A DNA stretch of 64,000 bases from Streptomyces luomodiensis (GTDB taxonomy: Bacteria; Actinomycetota; Actinomycetes; Streptomycetales; Streptomycetaceae): contig NZ_CP117522.1 in NCBI RefSeq assembly GCF_031679605.1, forward strand, positions 2,604,001 to 2,668,000. The letters are read 5' to 3'. Numbering within the stretch: position 1 is the stretch's first letter; each line of letters opens with the position of its first letter. The notes under the pieces were generated by a model that was not told the DNA's origin, did not search any database, and saw nothing but the letters and a program-made list of their open reading frames with translations. Below, one piece after another: positions 33,822 through 41,756 of the stretch. Made by a program: the position numbers and the translations under genes.

Positions 33822-34267
33822 GCGCGGGTGAGCCGGTCCAGCAGGGCCAGCGCCTCGAGGATGGTCTGCCGTTCCGCTTCCGTGTAGCCGGTTTCCAGGG
33901 ACCGGGCGAGCCACTCCTCGCCCGCCCGCCGCTTGTCGGCCAGGAACGCGCCGCCGGCTTCGCTCACCGACACCAGCTGCCGCCGCCCGTCATGAGGGTC
34001 GGGGCGCCGCTGGATCAGCCCGCGCTCGTCCAGCGCGCCGAGCGTGGCCGCCATCGACTGCGGCCGGACCCGCTCGGCCGCCGCCAGATCGCTCGTCGAG
34101 GCGGGACCCTCCTTGCTGAGCCTGCTGAGCACGGACGTCTGAGAGGGGGTGAGCTCCTCGTTGTCGTACGTCTCCTTGAACCGCCGCCGCAGCCGGCCGA
34201 TCACCACGCGGATCTCATGCGCGGCGCGCACGGCGGACGCGGACATGCCGCGAGGGGTCTCTGTCAT
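33818..34267 (-). CDS. MarR-family transcriptional regulator
   Basis: Winged-helix regulator of 149 aa. Motifs: LTPSQTSVLSRLSKEGPAS, AERVRPQSMAATLGALDERGLI (recognition helix) and RPDPHDGRRQLVSVSEAG (wing). ATG 34267 is preferred because GAGGGG is 3 nt upstream; GTG/ATG 34276 is possible. First gene of a three-gene operon with 4-bp overlaps throughout. Just upstream is a 40-bp palindrome centred on CAGTTGCAACTG, a typical MarR site, which argues for autoregulation released by a phenolic ligand. Confidence 0.92.
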   Translation of the reverse strand: MTETPRGMSASAVRAAHEIRVVIGRLRRRFKETYDNEELTPSQTSVLSRLSKEGPASTSDLAAAERVRPQSMAATLGALDERGLIQRRPDPHDGRRQLVSVSEAGGAFLADKRRAGEEWLARSLETGYTEAERQTILEALALLDRLTRA

Positions 34268-34287
34268 GCCCCTCACGGTAATTTCTT

Positions 34288-34327
34288 CAGCCCAGGCTGT
34301 CCAGTTGCAACTGAACAGCCTGGGCTG
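34288..34327. promoter_or_regulatory. 40-bp palindrome, MarR operator candidate
   Basis: Outer arms CAGCCCAGGCTGT (34288-34300) and ACAGCCTGGGCTG (34315-34327) are perfect complements, and the centre CAGTTGCAACTG (34302-34313) is itself a perfect palindrome; one mismatched pair separates them. It begins 21 bp upstream of marR and 19 bp after the DUF397 gene, so it may serve as both operator and terminator. Confidence 0.7.
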
Positions 34328-34345
34328 CGCGTTTTCAGAAGTGCG

Positions 34346-34615
34346 CTAAGCGCTCGCGCCCGCGAACCCTACGAACTCGGCCCACGCATGCGCCGGGAAC
34401 GTAAGGTTCGGGCCGTCGGTGTCCTTGCTGTCCCGGACGTGCACGATGCCGGGGCACGCGGCGACCTCGACGCACTGGCCGCCCTCACTGCCGCTGTAGC
34501 TGCTCTTACACCAATCCATGGCAACTTCGACGCACTCGCCCCCTGCACCGCTGCTGTAGCTGCTCTTGAACCAAGCCAGCTCGCCTATGCCGCCAGCTGT
34601 CTCTTCGACGCTCAT
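34346..34615 (-). CDS. DUF397 protein with duplicated motif
   Basis: Small protein of 89 aa. ATG 34615 overlaps the stop of the XRE regulator gene. DUF397 proteins are partners of XRE-DUF5753 regulators in actinomycetes and act in development or as toxin-antitoxin-like modules in some cases. Here the motif WFKSSYSSGAGGECVEVA is followed by a second copy WCKSSYSGSEGGQCVEVA before the C-terminal VHVRDSKDTDGPNLTF and AWAEFVGFA. Most family members carry one copy of each half; the internal duplication is unusual. Confidence 0.88.
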   Translation of the reverse strand: MSVEETAGGIGELAWFKSSYSSGAGGECVEVAMDWCKSSYSGSEGGQCVEVAACPGIVHVRDSKDTDGPNLTFPAHAWAEFVGFAGASA

Positions 34616-35451
34616 GCTTCCCCTAGCAATTTCTCGATGAAGGCCAGCGACTCCCTTGGGGTGAGAGCCTGCGCCCGGATAATCCCATAGCGAGCATGCA
34701 TTGCTCGGACCATATTTCGTTCGACCAGCAGACGGCTGACCTCCTGCACCTCCACGTACGCCACCCGCTGCTGCCCGGCCGTCTCGATGAGTGTCAACGG
34801 ACCTCCCAAACCCGCGTGATCGTCGCCCCGATCCGTGGGCATCACCTGGATCTCGACGTTCCGCTTCTGGCCAATCAGCAGCAACTGCTCCAACTGTCCC
34901 CGAAGCACCTGCCTGCCACCGATCGGCCGTTGAAGTACGGATTCCTCGACAATGAAGCTCATCAACGGCGCGGGCCACTTGGAGAAGATCTCTTGACGCG
35001 CGAGTCGGGCAGCGACGCGCTGCTCGATGGTCTCCTCATCCAATAGCGGGCGCCACATGGTGAAGACCGCTCGCGCGTACTCCTCGGTCTGCAACCGGCC
35101 GTTCACCAGTAGCGTGTCGTACGCATGCAGCTCAATCGCGTCCAACTCCAACCGCGCCGCATCGCGGAAGAACGCCGGATACCGCGCCCGCGCCACCTCC
35201 CCCTTCATCGCCTTCAACAGCCCCCCGGCGCTCAGCACCTCATCCGCCTTGTCGATCAGCTCCGGCTTGGGGATGCGCCGCCCCTGCTCGACCGCCGCGA
35301 TCTGGTCCGCGCCGTAGCCGACGCGCGAGCCCAACTCCACCTGTGTGAGCCCCGCGCGCTCCCGTAAGAGCTTGATCTGCAGGCCGAAGCTCTTGATGAA
35401 CGCCCCGGAATCCTCCCCGTCCGGCAACTCCGGCCGCCCCGCACTCGCCAT
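34612..35451 (-). CDS. XRE-family regulator with DUF5753 domain
   Basis: Regulator of 279 aa. The N-terminal helix-turn-helix (LRERAGLTQVELGSRVGYGADQIAAVEQGRRIP) is followed by the C-terminal DUF5753 domain (DTLLVNGRLQTEEYARAVF, FIVEESVLQRPIGG, VEIQVMPTDRGDDHAGLGGP). This is the WhiJ-like group found with DUF397 proteins and HATPase proteins. The next gene upstream on the other strand is a HATPase gene, reproducing the three-part arrangement common in streptomycetes. Confidence 0.92.
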   Translation of the reverse strand: MASAGRPELPDGEDSGAFIKSFGLQIKLLRERAGLTQVELGSRVGYGADQIAAVEQGRRIPKPELIDKADEVLSAGGLLKAMKGEVARARYPAFFRDAARLELDAIELHAYDTLLVNGRLQTEEYARAVFTMWRPLLDEETIEQRVAARLARQEIFSKWPAPLMSFIVEESVLQRPIGGRQVLRGQLEQLLLIGQKRNVEIQVMPTDRGDDHAGLGGPLTLIETAGQQRVAYVEVQEVSRLLVERNMVRAMHARYGIIRAQALTPRESLAFIEKLLGEA

Positions 35452-35587
35452 GTCCCGTCACCTCCGCCGCGCCGACCGCAGGTCACGGCCGACAGTCCCG
35501 ACACCAACCCGCCGCGCCCCTACAGACACGCTCCGTAGTTACGCGCTTGCTGGTCAGGCTAGGCACGCCACCGCAAGGCTCGTGCCC

Positions 35588-36103
35588 ATGACGACCGAAA
35601 ATGCCCCCTCACGAGGGACAAACCAGGGACAACCAACGCCCGCGCCCGGCGAGTTCGCCATGCGCTTCACCTCGACGCCGCGCGGTGCGCGCCTCGCTCG
35701 GCGGCTCGTGTCGCACCGGCTCGCCGCGTGGGGCTACCCGTACGATTCCGGCCCCAACGAGACCGTGACCCTGATCGCGAGCGAGCTGGCCGCGAACGCC
35801 GTACGGCACGGCCGCGTGCCGGGGCGGGATTTCCACGTACGGCTGACCGCACCGCTGGGCGACGCGGGCGGGACGATCCGGATCGAGGTGTCGGACACGC
35901 GCACCGAGAAGCGGCCCGCGCCCACCGCCACCGCCGCCGCGCCGGATGCCGAGACGGGGCGCGGTCTGTTCCTCGTCTCGCGGCTCGCCGAGCGCTGGGC
36001 GGTCGGGCCCCGGCCCGGCGGCGGACCCGGGAAGACCGTGTGGGCCGAGATCGCGACCGAGACCAAGCCCTCAGACCGCTCCGGCCCGCTCCAGTGCCCG
36101 TAG
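35588..36103 (+). CDS. HATPase-domain (RsbW-like) protein
   Basis: Protein of 171 aa with a GHKL ATPase domain. SELAANAVRHGRV is the N-box, IEVSDTRTEKRP the G1-box region and GRGLFLVSRLAERW the G2 region. Such proteins act as serine kinases or anti-sigma-like binders. ATG 35588 gives the family-like start before MRFTSTPRGARLARRLV. The C-terminal 11 codons overlap the 3' end of the convergent TetR gene (36071-36103). It is divergent from the XRE/DUF397 pair across 136 bp. Confidence 0.85.
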   Translation: MTTENAPSRGTNQGQPTPAPGEFAMRFTSTPRGARLARRLVSHRLAAWGYPYDSGPNETVTLIASELAANAVRHGRVPGRDFHVRLTAPLGDAGGTIRIEVSDTRTEKRPAPTATAAAPDAETGRGLFLVSRLAERWAVGPRPGGGPGKTVWAEIATETKPSDRSGPLQCP

Positions 36104-36649
36104 GGCCATCCGACGTGAGATGCCGACCGGATCGGCGACCGCCGCCAGGCCGTACAGCACCGTGGCGCCCTCGTGGAGCAGCAGCAGCTCGTCCGCCAGC
36201 TCATCGGGGGCGGCCACGTTCGCCTCCTCGCACAGTTGCCGCAGATAGGTCCGCAGCCAGCGCTTCTGGTCGGCGATCACCTGCCGGGCCGGATGGCCGG
36301 CGTCCGGCAGTTCGGCCGCCGCGTTGACGAATCCGCAGCCGCGCGGGTTCTCGCGGCGCATCCACGCCGCGAGGGCGTCGAAGGTGGCCAGGACGCGCTC
36401 CGCCGGGGGCGACTTCTCGACCTCGGCGGTGAGCCAGGCCCGCCACCGCTCGTCGCGCTCCCGCAGATACGCGGCGATCAGCGCTTCCTTGGAGCCGAAG
36501 CGCTCGTACAGCGTCTTCTTGGTGACTCCGGCGCGCTTGGCGATCAGATCCACGCCGACCGCGTTGATCCCCTGCCCGTAGAACAGCTCGGCGGCGGCGT
36601 CGAGGACGCGGCGCGCGGCGGGGGTGAGCGCTTCCCTCTGCGTTTGCAT
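36071..36649 (-). CDS. TetR-family repressor
   Basis: Regulator of 192 aa. The DNA-binding domain is at residues 10-60 (AARRVLDAAAELFYGQG, LIAKRAGVTKKTLYERFGSKEAL); the ligand domain contains CGFVNAAAELPDAGHPAR and lists as a TetR_C group seen with efflux control. It is divergent from an EamA transporter, with two large operator arms between them (36683-36738), so self-regulation and control of the transporter are very likely. Its 3' end overlaps the HATPase gene. Confidence 0.9.
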   Translation of the reverse strand: MQTQREALTPAARRVLDAAAELFYGQGINAVGVDLIAKRAGVTKKTLYERFGSKEALIAAYLRERDERWRAWLTAEVEKSPPAERVLATFDALAAWMRRENPRGCGFVNAAAELPDAGHPARQVIADQKRWLRTYLRQLCEEANVAAPDELADELLLLHEGATVLYGLAAVADPVGISRRMALRALERAGAV

Positions 36650-36682
36650 GCCGTGATCACCTCCGATCGGGGTTGACGGAAA

Positions 36683-36738
36683 GGTATACCGATCTGTTTA
36701 GTCTAGTGGACGCGAGGTACTAAACAGATCGGTATACC
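36683..36738. promoter_or_regulatory. Perfect 20-bp inverted repeat, TetR operators
   Basis: GGTATACCGATCTGTTTAGT (36683-36702) and its exact reverse complement (36719-36738) flank a 16-bp spacer, and each arm contains the palindrome GGTATACC. TTGACG at 36673-36678 with TTTAGT at 36697-36702 forms a + strand promoter that the left arm would cover. The symmetrical layout should repress both divergent genes. Confidence 0.85.
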
Positions 36739-36774
36739 CGGAACCCGATCAGACCCGAAGCGAGGACGACACCC

Positions 36775-37713
36775 ATGCCCATCAGCACCGCCATCACCTC
36801 CATCGGCCTCGTCGTGATGTGGAGCTCCGGCTTCATCGGAGCCGAGCTCGGCACCCGGGAGGCCACCGCCGACACCCTGCTGATGTGGCGGTTCATCGCG
36901 GCGGCGGCGGTGCTGGGCGGCGCCTGGGCGCTGCTGAGGCGCCGCAAACCGCGCCCGCGCGCCATCGCCGAGCAGGCGGCGATCGGCGCGCTCTCGCAAG
37001 GCGGCTATCTGGGCGGTGTCGTGTGGGCGGTCGGACTCGGCGTCCCGTCCGGCACCACCGCGCTGATCGCCGCGTTGCAGCCGCTCGCGGCGGGGGCGCT
37101 GGCCGGGCGGCTGCTCGGGGAGAGGGTCAGCCCGCGCCAGTGGGCGGGGCTGGCCATCGGCCTCGGCGGGGTCGCGCTCGTCGTCCAGGGCGATCTGGCG
37201 GCGGGCACCGCGGCCGCCCCGGTCTGGGCGTACGGACTGCCGTTCGCGGCGATGGCGGCGCTGCTGGCCGCGAGCTTCCTCGAACGCAGGGCGCGGGCGC
37301 CGCTCGGCCCCGTGGACGCCCTGCCGCTGCACTGCCTCGTCAGCGCCGTGCTGTTCACCGGGGTCGCCCTGGCCGGGGGCCATGCCGCGCCCCCGTCGAG
37401 CGGGGGCTTCTGGACGGCGGTGGCCTGGACGTTCCTGCTCTCCACGGTCGGCGGTTACGGGTTCTACTGGCTGAGCCTGCGCCGCAGCGGCGTCACCCGC
37501 ACCAGCGCCCTGATCTACCTCACGCCGCCGACCACGCTGGTGTGGGCGTACGCGATGTTCGGCGACGCGCCGGGGTGGACGGCCGTGGCGGGCATGGCGG
37601 TGTGCGTGATCGGGGTGACGGCCGCGACCGTACGGCGCCCGGACCGATCGGCGCGGCGGCTCGCGGAGGGGGCCGTCCGTGATCGAGCGGTGTCACGGGT
37701 ACCGGCCGAGTAG
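36775..37713 (+). CDS. EamA/DMT-family transporter
   Basis: Drug/metabolite transporter of 312 aa, ten predicted helices in two EamA repeats. The first is VVMWSSGFIGAELGTR and GVPSGTTALIAALQPLAAGALAGRLLGERVS, the second VAWTFLLSTVGGYGFYWL and TRTSALIYLTPPTTLVWAYAMFGD. TetR-controlled by the operators upstream. Substrate unknown; amino acids and small drugs are typical. Confidence 0.9.
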   Translation: MPISTAITSIGLVVMWSSGFIGAELGTREATADTLLMWRFIAAAAVLGGAWALLRRRKPRPRAIAEQAAIGALSQGGYLGGVVWAVGLGVPSGTTALIAALQPLAAGALAGRLLGERVSPRQWAGLAIGLGGVALVVQGDLAAGTAAAPVWAYGLPFAAMAALLAASFLERRARAPLGPVDALPLHCLVSAVLFTGVALAGGHAAPPSSGGFWTAVAWTFLLSTVGGYGFYWLSLRRSGVTRTSALIYLTPPTTLVWAYAMFGDAPGWTAVAGMAVCVIGVTAATVRRPDRSARRLAEGAVRDRAVSRVPAE

Positions 37714-37799
37714 CGCGCGATGCGCGAGGCGTCCGGGGCGCGGACGGAATCGGGCGCAGGTCAAGGAACCGTAAAGCGGGGACGTTCGTTACCCCGGGC

Positions 37800-39026
37800 A
37801 TGACCGCTATGACACCCGGCTCGAACCTCCCCCTCCCCGTCGCGCGCGTGGCGGTTGACGTGACCGCTCCGGTGCGGCTCGACGTATCGGGCCTGCTGCT
37901 CACCACCAACGGCAAGGTGCGCTCCGACGACGACTTCGTCTTCTACAACCAGCCCGCCGGACCGGGGGTGACCCACCGCGCCGGCACGGCGGGCGCGGGC
38001 GACACCATCACCGTGGACACCGGCGCGGTGCCCGCCGATATCGAGAAGATCGTGGTGACCGCGAGCCTGGACGCCCCCGGGGCGACCTTCGCGGGCACCG
38101 AGCCGACCGCCACCGTGCGCGGCGCCGACGACGGTGCCGTGATCGCCACCTTCACCCCGCCGCGCCTGGGCAGCGAGACGGCGCTGGTGGTCGTGGAGGT
38201 GTACCGGCGCAATGGGGCGTGGAAGGTGCGCGCGGTCGGGCAGGGCTACGCCAATGGGTTGGCGGGCATCGCCACCGACTTCGGGGTGACCGTCGAGGAG
38301 CCCTCCGTCCCGGCCGCCCACGCCACCCAGTCGCCGCCCCCGCCGAGCGGTCCGCCCGCCGGTTTCCAGCCCCCGCCGCCCATGCCGACCGCCCCGCCGC
38401 CCGCTCCCCCGGCCGCGCCGCCGGCCGCCGCACCGGCGCCGGCCACCGGGAAGATCAACCTGGACAAGGGGCGGGTCAGCCTCCAGAAGAACCAGACGGT
38501 CTCCCTGGTCAAGGGCGGCCGCCCGGTGCTCAGCTCGGTGAAGATGGGCCTGGGCTGGGAGCCCGCCTTCCGCGGCAAGGACATCGACCTGGACGCGTCC
38601 GTGATCGCCTTCGGTGTCGACCGCAAGAAGATCGACGCCTGCTTCTTCGGCAAGCTGGCCATCCTCAACGGCGCCATCCAGCACTCCGGCGACAACCTCA
38701 CCGGTGAGGGCGGCGGCGACGACGAGTCCATCACCGTCCACCTCGGCGGCCTCCCGCCCGAGGTCACCGGCCTGGTCTTCACGGTCAACTCCTTCTCCGG
38801 CCAGAAGTTCACCGACGTGGCCAAGGCGTACTGCCGCCTGCTCGACGCCCAGACCGGCGAGGAGCTGGTCCGCTTCGACCTCACCCACGCCGAGCCGCGC
38901 ACGGGCGTGATGATGGCGAAGCTGATCAAGCAGTTCTCGGGCGAGTGGGAGATGACCGCGATGGGCGAGTACGTGGACTCGCGCACCGTACGCGGCATGG
39001 CCAAGCCCGCGGGCAAGGCCCTCTGA
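37800..39026 (+). CDS. Tandem TerD-domain stress protein
   Basis: Protein of 408 aa with two TerD-like (calcium-binding) domains. The N-terminal domain (about 15-165) reads VRLDVSGLLLTTNGKVRSDDDFVFYNQP, and the C-terminal domain (about 215-400) has LGWEPAFRGKDIDLDASVI and DDESITVHLGGLPPEVTGLVFTVNSF. They are joined by a linker of about 45 residues that is nearly all Pro/Ala (PPPPMPTAPPPAPPAAPP). DDD-F and GDGDE-like acidic sites are the Ca-binding loops of the family. TerD proteins function in tellurite and oxidative stress and in differentiation. No ter operon partners are adjacent. Confidence 0.9.
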   Translation: MTAMTPGSNLPLPVARVAVDVTAPVRLDVSGLLLTTNGKVRSDDDFVFYNQPAGPGVTHRAGTAGAGDTITVDTGAVPADIEKIVVTASLDAPGATFAGTEPTATVRGADDGAVIATFTPPRLGSETALVVVEVYRRNGAWKVRAVGQGYANGLAGIATDFGVTVEEPSVPAAHATQSPPPPSGPPAGFQPPPPMPTAPPPAPPAAPPAAAPAPATGKINLDKGRVSLQKNQTVSLVKGGRPVLSSVKMGLGWEPAFRGKDIDLDASVIAFGVDRKKIDACFFGKLAILNGAIQHSGDNLTGEGGGDDESITVHLGGLPPEVTGLVFTVNSFSGQKFTDVAKAYCRLLDAQTGEELVRFDLTHAEPRTGVMMAKLIKQFSGEWEMTAMGEYVDSRTVRGMAKPAGKAL

Positions 39027-39034
39027 GGTCCGTC

Positions 39035-39054
39035 CCACCGCCACTCGGCGGTGG
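39035..39054. terminator. Bidirectional terminator-like hairpin
   Basis: CCACCGCC (39035-39042) pairs with GGCGGTGG (39047-39054) over a 4-nt loop, between the stops of the convergent TerD and flavin monooxygenase genes. Confidence 0.7.
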
Positions 39055-39057
39055 TCC

Positions 39058-40116
39058 TCATCCGACCGCGTGCCGTGGCCGGTCCACGGCCTCGGCAGGC
39101 GCGGTGGACAGGCCCGCCACGCGGGCCAGGCGGCGGTAGGAGTCCAGCAGCGCCTCGCGGTCGTAGGTGCTCGTGGTGACCAGCACCTCGTCCGCGTCGC
39201 TGCGCTCGATCAGCTCCTCGAGCGCGGCGGCGACCTCGTCCTCCGTGCCGTACAGCTGGCCCCGCAGGCCCTGCTCGTAGAAGCCGCGCTCCTTCTCGGT
39301 CATCTCCCGGGCCTCGATCTCCGCCACCGGGGCCAGCGGCGGGAAGACGCCGTGGGTGCGGGAGTGGGCCATCGCCCACGCCTCGGGGAGCAGCAGCCGG
39401 CGGGCCTCCTCCGTGGTCCCGGCGACCGCGACATTGCCCGAGACGACGACATACGGCGCGGCGGACCACGCCGAGGGGCGGAAGCCCGTGCGGTAGCGGT
39501 CGATCGCGCGCAGCATCTCGTCCCGGCCCCGCGGATCGCCGATCACCAGGGCCAGCCCGGCTTCCGCCGCCAGGTCCGCGCCGGCCCCGGTGGCCAGGAC
39601 GAAGACGGGCAGCCGCAGTCCCTCCGCCGGGTGGGCGTGGACCTGGGGGTAGGCGCTCTGCTCACCGGTGAACCAGCCGAGCAGCTCGTCCAGTTGGGCG
39701 CCGAAGTCCCGCGCGGCCTCCTTCTCGGCGCCCAGGGCGCGGCGGATGCCGTCGGTGAAGCCGACGGAGCGGCCCAGGCCCATGTCGATCCGGCCCGGGA
39801 AGAGGGATGCGAGCACCCCGAACTGCTCGGCGACCACCAGCGGGCGGTGGTTCGGCAGCATCACCCCGCCCGTGCCCACCCGGATGCGGACCGTGGCCGC
39901 CGCGACGGCGGACGCCAGCACCGTGGGCGCCGAACCGGCGACGCCGGGCACGCTGTGGTGCTCGGAGACCCAGAAGCGGTGGTAGCCGAGGGCCTCGGAC
40001 GCTTGCGCGAACCGTACGGTGTCGCGCAGCGCCTGCGACCGCTCCCGGCCCTGGCGGGTGCGGGAGCGGTCGAGGATGGAGAAGGGGGTGGTGCGCAGGC
40101 GTGAGGTCACCCTCAC
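39058..40116 (-). CDS. LLM-class flavin-dependent oxidoreductase
   Basis: Bacterial luciferase-like monooxygenase of 352 aa. It reads FSILDRSRTRQGRERSQALRD, ALGYHRFWVSEHHSVPGVAGSAPTVL, TGGVMLPNHRPLVVAEQFGVL and MGLGRSVGFTDGIRRALG, the pattern of the MsnO8-like group. GTG 40116 or GTG 40110 is the start; the longer open frame overlaps the PhoX gene and is not used. Substrate unknown, FMN as coenzyme expected. It lies 48 bp downstream of the phoX stop on the same strand. Confidence 0.86.
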   Translation of the reverse strand: MRVTSRLRTTPFSILDRSRTRQGRERSQALRDTVRFAQASEALGYHRFWVSEHHSVPGVAGSAPTVLASAVAAATVRIRVGTGGVMLPNHRPLVVAEQFGVLASLFPGRIDMGLGRSVGFTDGIRRALGAEKEAARDFGAQLDELLGWFTGEQSAYPQVHAHPAEGLRLPVFVLATGAGADLAAEAGLALVIGDPRGRDEMLRAIDRYRTGFRPSAWSAAPYVVVSGNVAVAGTTEEARRLLLPEAWAMAHSRTHGVFPPLAPVAEIEAREMTEKERGFYEQGLRGQLYGTEDEVAAALEELIERSDADEVLVTTSTYDREALLDSYRRLARVAGLSTAPAEAVDRPRHAVG

Positions 40117-40163
40117 GTCAACGTGCGCCCCGGCCGGCGGGATTCCCCCGGCCGGGTGCCGCG

Positions 40164-41618
40164 TCAGCGCTGGCGGCGCCAGGGGCCGGTGATCGCGAGC
40201 ATGATGCCCGGCACCTGGATGTTGGCGAACAGCGTCGATCCGTCGGGCGAGAAGACCACACCGGTGAACTCGCTGAACTCCGGCTCCTCGGCCGTGCCGA
40301 TGTTCAGCTCGTTGCGCGCGATCGGGTACGTCCGGCCGTCCTCGGTGGCGCCGAACAGGTGCTGGATGCCCTCGCCGTCCTCGGCGATGACCAGCCCGCC
40401 GTACGGCGAGACGGTGATGTTGTCCGGGCCGTCGAAGGCGCCGTCCTTCGACGGGTCGGGGTTGACGCCGAGCAGCACCTTGAGGGTGAGGGTGCGCCGC
40501 TTGGGGTCGTAGAACCAGACCTGGCCGTCGTGCTGGACCGGGCTCTCCTCGCGGGCGTACGAGGACACGATGTACGCACCGCCGTCCGCCCACCACATGC
40601 CCTCGAGCTTGCGCGCCCGGGTGATCTGGCCGTCGGCGAACTGCTTGCGCACCGACACGGACTTCGCGTCGCGGTCCGGCACCGGCTCCCAGTCCACGCC
40701 GTAGACCGTGCCGGTCTTGGTGGCGCGCGAGAGGTCGTCCACGAAGTTGCCGCCGGAGTCGTAGCACTTGGGCGCCTGGAGCACACCCGCGTCGTCGGCC
40801 AGGGTGTCCAGCTTGCCGCGCCCGTGCTCGAAGCCGTGCGGCGGAACCCACCGGTAGAGGAGGCCGTTCGGTCCGGAGGCGTCCTCGGTGAGGTAGAGGT
40901 GGCCGCGCCCCGGGTCCACGACGACGGCCTCGTGGGCGTACCGGCCCAGGGCCTTGATCGGCTTCGGGTCGCGGTTGGCCCTGCGGTCGTGCGGGTCGAC
41001 CTCGAAGACGTAGCCGTGGTCCTTGGTCATGCCGTTCTGGCCGGCCTTGTCCTCGGTCTCCTCGCAGGTCAGCCAGGTGCCCCAGGGGGTGCGGCCACCG
41101 GCGCAGTTGGTGGAGGTGCCCGCGATGCCGACCCACTCGGTGACGTGGTCGCCGTGCTTGGAGACCTCCACGACGGTGCAGCCGCCGGAGGCCGCCGGGT
41201 CGTAGACCAGACCGTCGGTCAGCGGGACCGGGTGCGGCCACTTGCTGCGCGGCCCGCTCAGCTCGTGGTTGTTGACCAGCAGCGTCGCACCGCGCGAGCC
41301 CTCGAAAGTGGCCGTGCCGTCGTGGTTGGACGGGGTGGACTCGCCGGACTCCAGCGTCGTCTCACCGGTGCGGGTGATGATCTTGTAGCTGAAGCCCTTG
41401 GGGAGGGCCAGGATGCCCTTGGGGTCGGCGATGAGCGGACCGTAGCCGAGCGAGGCGCCGCCGTGACCGGGCCGGCCCTCGGCACCCGCCGCGGTCGCCC
41501 CGGCCGCCTCAGCGGCGAGCGCACCGGGCGCGGTGCCGAGCACCCCGGCACTTCCGACCAGGGCGACCCCGGCCCCGGCCGCGGAATGCTTCGCGAAGTC
41601 TCTTCGGCTGAGCGACAT
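40164..41618 (-). CDS. PhoX-type (DUF839) alkaline phosphatase
   Basis: Exported protein of 484 aa. The Tat signal SRRDFAKHSAAGAGVALVG leads. The body is a PhoX beta-propeller: GATLLVNNHELSG, YDPAASGGCTVVEVSKHGD, TNCAGGRTPWGTWLTCEET (Cys/Glu Ca-Fe site), HEAVVVDPGRGHLYLTEDA and ITVSPYGGLVIAEDGEG. PhoX is a Ca/Fe alkaline phosphatase exported by Tat, usually under PhoP control; a candidate PHO box lies upstream at 41671-41692. GGGAGAAG precedes the ATG. Confidence 0.9.
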   Translation of the reverse strand: MSLSRRDFAKHSAAGAGVALVGSAGVLGTAPGALAAEAAGATAAGAEGRPGHGGASLGYGPLIADPKGILALPKGFSYKIITRTGETTLESGESTPSNHDGTATFEGSRGATLLVNNHELSGPRSKWPHPVPLTDGLVYDPAASGGCTVVEVSKHGDHVTEWVGIAGTSTNCAGGRTPWGTWLTCEETEDKAGQNGMTKDHGYVFEVDPHDRRANRDPKPIKALGRYAHEAVVVDPGRGHLYLTEDASGPNGLLYRWVPPHGFEHGRGKLDTLADDAGVLQAPKCYDSGGNFVDDLSRATKTGTVYGVDWEPVPDRDAKSVSVRKQFADGQITRARKLEGMWWADGGAYIVSSYAREESPVQHDGQVWFYDPKRRTLTLKVLLGVNPDPSKDGAFDGPDNITVSPYGGLVIAEDGEGIQHLFGATEDGRTYPIARNELNIGTAEEPEFSEFTGVVFSPDGSTLFANIQVPGIMLAITGPWRRQR

Positions 41619-41670
41619 GTCTTCTCCCGAACGCAGGTGGTCCTCCGGACTGCGGCCTTACGTTCCCGCC

Positions 41671-41692
41671 CTCGACCGAACATCAGTTGAAC
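41671..41692 (-). promoter_or_regulatory. Candidate PHO box of phoX
   Basis: On the minus strand two 11-bp units read GTTCAACTGAT then GTTCGGTCGAG, 53-74 bp upstream of the phoX start, with another GTTCC just before. Direct 11-bp repeats beginning GTTCA are how PhoP binds in Streptomyces. The second unit is weak. Confidence 0.5.
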
Positions 41693-41756
41693 GGAACGCG
41701 ACATCAACGGACGAATGGCCGCCGACCCCTGATGTGCGCCCCTCACGCAGTCGCGT

